Assembly (NCBI GenBank): GCA_964036665.1
Contig: OZ038530.1
Location: 16,762,001 to 16,826,000, forward strand
Reading direction: 5' to 3'
Origin: Gordius sp. MW1
Taxonomy: Eukaryota > Nematomorpha > Gordioida > Gordea > Gordiidae
Length of the DNA: 64,000 nucleotides
Under the pieces are notes generated by a model. That model saw only the letters and a list, made by a program, of their open reading frames with translations, searched no databases and had not been told where the DNA came from. The position numbers and the translations under genes are program-made. The stretch's first letter is position 1; the number at the start of each line of letters is the position of its first letter. Positions 61,673 through 64,000 of the stretch are shown here, piece by piece.

Positions 61673-62261
61673 TAAAAAATTAAACGACACATTAATTTAA
61701 TAGTAATTAAACCCAATTGTGGAAGTGTTCATTTTGATTTACTTTTGAGTCAAACATTTAAATTTGTTTTGCAACGTGTCGTGTCGTATTAGCTTGTGTG
61801 TGCAAATGAACAAAAAAAAAGTGATAGAGCAGTGGAAGTTCATTATTTGACGCAATAGCTTTATCGGAAGATTAACAAGATAAGTGTTTACAAATTATAA
61901 TTCTAATGCTGTTATCATATAATGACATTGGATCCCTGAAGACTTACAGCCGTTTTATAACAATTGTCCCTTGCCATTAAAAATTAACATTCGCTTAGGA
62001 TTACTTTTGTACTAGCAGCTAAATTTCAATTCTTGACACATAATTTAGATCCTCGGACTCTATCTTTTTTCATAGCTAAGCAAAAAAGTACCGTAAGTCA
62101 TTATTAGATCATTTGTCGCATGCTGTCTATCTTCTCAATTCTTCGCTCGGTTTCTATGTCTCTTTTATATACAACAGACTTTTTAATTACAATTTTCCTT
62201 GATCAAATTTTTTGCCATATATTAAAATACATATAATTATATCCCCTTTCTCACGATATTA

Positions 62262-62405
62262 TTTGCTATGCAATTTATGGGCTCGTTTTTGGTTGTCCAT
62301 CATGTTTTCCGTCCTTTGTAACTTGTAATTTTTAATAATAGCTGTGAAAACTTATAGGGGTTTTTAATGGCTATGAACATATGTTTCTGTAAAAGACTTT
62401 TAGTT
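62262..62405 (-). mobile_element. Short relative of the same element family (reverse)
   Basis: TTGCTATGCAATTTATGGGC, CTCGTTTTTGGTTGTCC and, at the far end, TTATAGGGGTTTTTAATGGC are the reversed ends of the 25.8-kb type, with almost no core repeat. Confidence 0.55.
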
Positions 62406-62420
62406 TGCATTTATAAATAG

Positions 62421-62667
62421 ACTAGCTGGCACCCGGTCAAAGTAGCAGAAAAATAGCAGCCAAATTGGTCAGAATTCATCAAGATTGGTCAGGACTTAAC
62501 ATAGAATTTAAGTTTTAACTTATAATTATGCAGTATAGGGTTACGGTTAGGAATACATCAGAAATTCCCTCCCCATTTGATATTTAATTTTAATATCTTG
62601 ATTATCTAAAAAAATATTTTTCTGTTTTTCATCATTCTGCGACTTTGACGGGTATTCTACTAGCTAA
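62421..62667. mobile_element. Possible MITE with CTAG-ended inverted termini
   Basis: The left end ACTAGCTGGCACCCGGTCAA and the reversed right end GCTAGTAGAATACCCGTCAA are similar inverted termini. One end alone also resembles a reversed Helitron 3' end (CTAGT), so the class is open. Confidence 0.35.
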
Positions 62668-63347
62668 TGACCGCTGGTTGGCTTTAATTAGAGGCAAATA
62701 TCCTTGTTAATTTCTATTTATTTTTGTCGCTTTATGAATTCTTTTGGCACCTGTCTAGGTTGTTGATTTATAACGGATTATTGTTTCTATACTTATAAGA
62801 ATTTATTATATTGATCGCATTTATATTCGAGAATTGATTCTAAGAAAACAATAATTTGGCTGTAGAGAATACTGGACATGTTTTTATAAGTTATAGGCGT
62901 ACAACCAAGTTAAAAGCTGAGTAATGGCTAATAAATCTCATCAGCATATGAAGCATATAATAGTTAAAAATCTTTTTAACAATTTTTTTTAATGTTTCTA
63001 TCGCGTCTCCGTCATGAAATTAGCCCCCCCCTCCTCGTCTCGTCTATAATGCTAGCCTAAGCCTATAACCATTGCGAGTGGGGGGGGGATAAATTCTCTA
63101 AACAATTTTCTTCTTTATTTATGGTATAATAAAGATTAAAGACCAGAAAAGCCCGGCTAGCTCGGCCTACCTGTCGGGTAGGCAACTGCTGTAAAATAGA
63201 TATTCAGGCATGGCCAGGCTGACATCATAGCAAGATTCGGACAAAAGTATATCAATGATATTTTTATGATATTTTATTATTTGTCACTTGTATATTTGAT
63301 TGTATATTAATAAAAATGTCTTTTTTTATTATTTCGATAAAAAGATT

Positions 63348-64000
63348 AAAAACTCGGGCCTTCGGCCCTCGTGGGAAGGGGGAGAAGGGAAGGGAAGAGG
63401 GGAAGGGAAGGGGGGACGACTCATCTGTACTTCGTATAAATGTATCATATTTGCTATGCAATTTATGGGCGAGAAAGGTGGGAAAGGGCGAGAATGCCTA
63501 TAGGGGGGTATTAAATGCCTAATGATTAATTAATTATTTATACAAATTTTCCATTTATAGGCAAAATGTAATAAAGGCAAAATGTAATATAGGCAAGGGT
63601 TAGGGTTAGATTTAGTGTTTGCATCTAGTTGCGTATTACATTAGTTTTTATGGCCTTTAGTGATTATGGGTCTAACAAACATTATATTATAAAACAACAC
63701 AATGTTAAGAATTTGCAGAATTGTTGGGAGAAATTTTTTGTTGAATTTGAACAATTTTTAATTAAAAAAATCAAAAATTTGGCCAATGGTCACTTTTTCT
63801 CTATTGGTCAGTACCAACAGATACTCTATAAGTCAATGATAGCCAAAAAAAACGGAAAAAAAAATTTTGATGCTCACTTTGGCCAATGGTCATTTTTTTC
63901 CATTGGTCAGCAGCCAGCACACGGTAAAAGTGGATATAAATTCATAAGAGTAAAAAAAACGAAAAAAAAATTTTCGAATCACATTTTGGCCAATGGTCAT
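63348..64000 (-). mobile_element. Minisatellite-bearing element, copy G (reverse, runs off the window)
   Basis: It opens with the reversed terminal hairpin ACTCGGGCCTTCGGCCCTC, the purine tract, the TATTAAATGCCTAATGATTA tail and two units, continuing to the window edge. Its sequence is almost exactly the reverse complement of 56,950-57,583. Confidence 0.65.

Noticed and set aside
1-64000. CRISPR arrays, operons, riboswitches or other prokaryotic systems
   Set aside because: The window is spliced animal DNA; the tandem repeats lack uniform spacers and are transposon or satellite units.

Overview
The window is AT-rich nuclear DNA from an invertebrate animal that I cannot name. Spliced genes with GT-AG introns and metazoan protein families (an achaete-scute type bHLH factor, a ZMYM2/3/4-type zinc-finger protein, a GANP/MCM3AP-type SAC3 protein) rule out a prokaryote, plant or fungus. 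Coding DNA is GC-richer than its surroundings, some introns are only 38-42 bp, and most of the rest is decayed or recent transposable-element sequence.

Three protein genes could be rebuilt exon by exon, with splice phases checked. (1) A plus-strand gene at 8,762-17,886 (3 exons, 1,289 codons as modelled) encodes a SAC3/GANP/MCM3AP (fly Xmas-2) homologue, the scaffold of the TREX-2 mRNA-export complex; its N-terminus is uncertain. (2) A minus-strand gene from 39,771 down to 23,389 (20 coding exons, 4,152 nt, 1,383 aa) encodes a complete ZMYM2/3/4 (fly Woc)-type protein: acidic/N-rich N-terminus, MYM zinc fingers, proline-rich motif, Q-rich stretch and the C-terminal domain that the literature derives from Crypton tyrosine recombinases. 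Genes 1 and 2 are convergent. (3) A minus-strand two-exon gene at 54,489-53,505 encodes a 303-aa achaete-scute-like bHLH protein with an unusually long loop insert. The first two proteins work in the nucleus (mRNA export; chromatin/transcription), and the third is a predicted neurogenic transcription factor. Nothing suggests that they share a pathway.

Layout: 1-1,580 is the reversed 5' part of a minisatellite-bearing element; 1,580-7,030 is AT-rich with no gene seen; 7,035-8,060 is a broken RTE-type LINE; 8,762-17,886 is the SAC3 gene, with introns holding a hAT MITE, a tRNA-like SINE head, a (TCAC)n element, a GAGAC-repeat hAT-like element and a 133-bp tandem repeat; 18,090-22,100 is a nest of DNA transposons (foldback, hAT-like, Helitron, RTE scrap); 23,389-39,900 is the ZMYM gene, whose introns carry a 2.2-kb hAT with transposase relics plus several MITEs; 41,000-42,640 is a decayed LINE; 43,035-49,120 is dense repeats; 50,842-51,883 holds two MITEs; 53,505-54,489 is the bHLH gene; 55,752-57,583 and 63,348-64,000 are inverted, almost identical copies of the minisatellite element.

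The most unusual material is a family of non-autonomous elements (about 1.8-2 kb) built from 105-130-bp tandem units that each carry a CCAAT-containing hairpin, followed by a fixed tail, a long pyrimidine tract and a GC-rich terminal hairpin; it resembles Helentron/HINE elements but cannot be assigned from this window. A set of hAT-type MITEs is proven by exact 8-bp target duplications.
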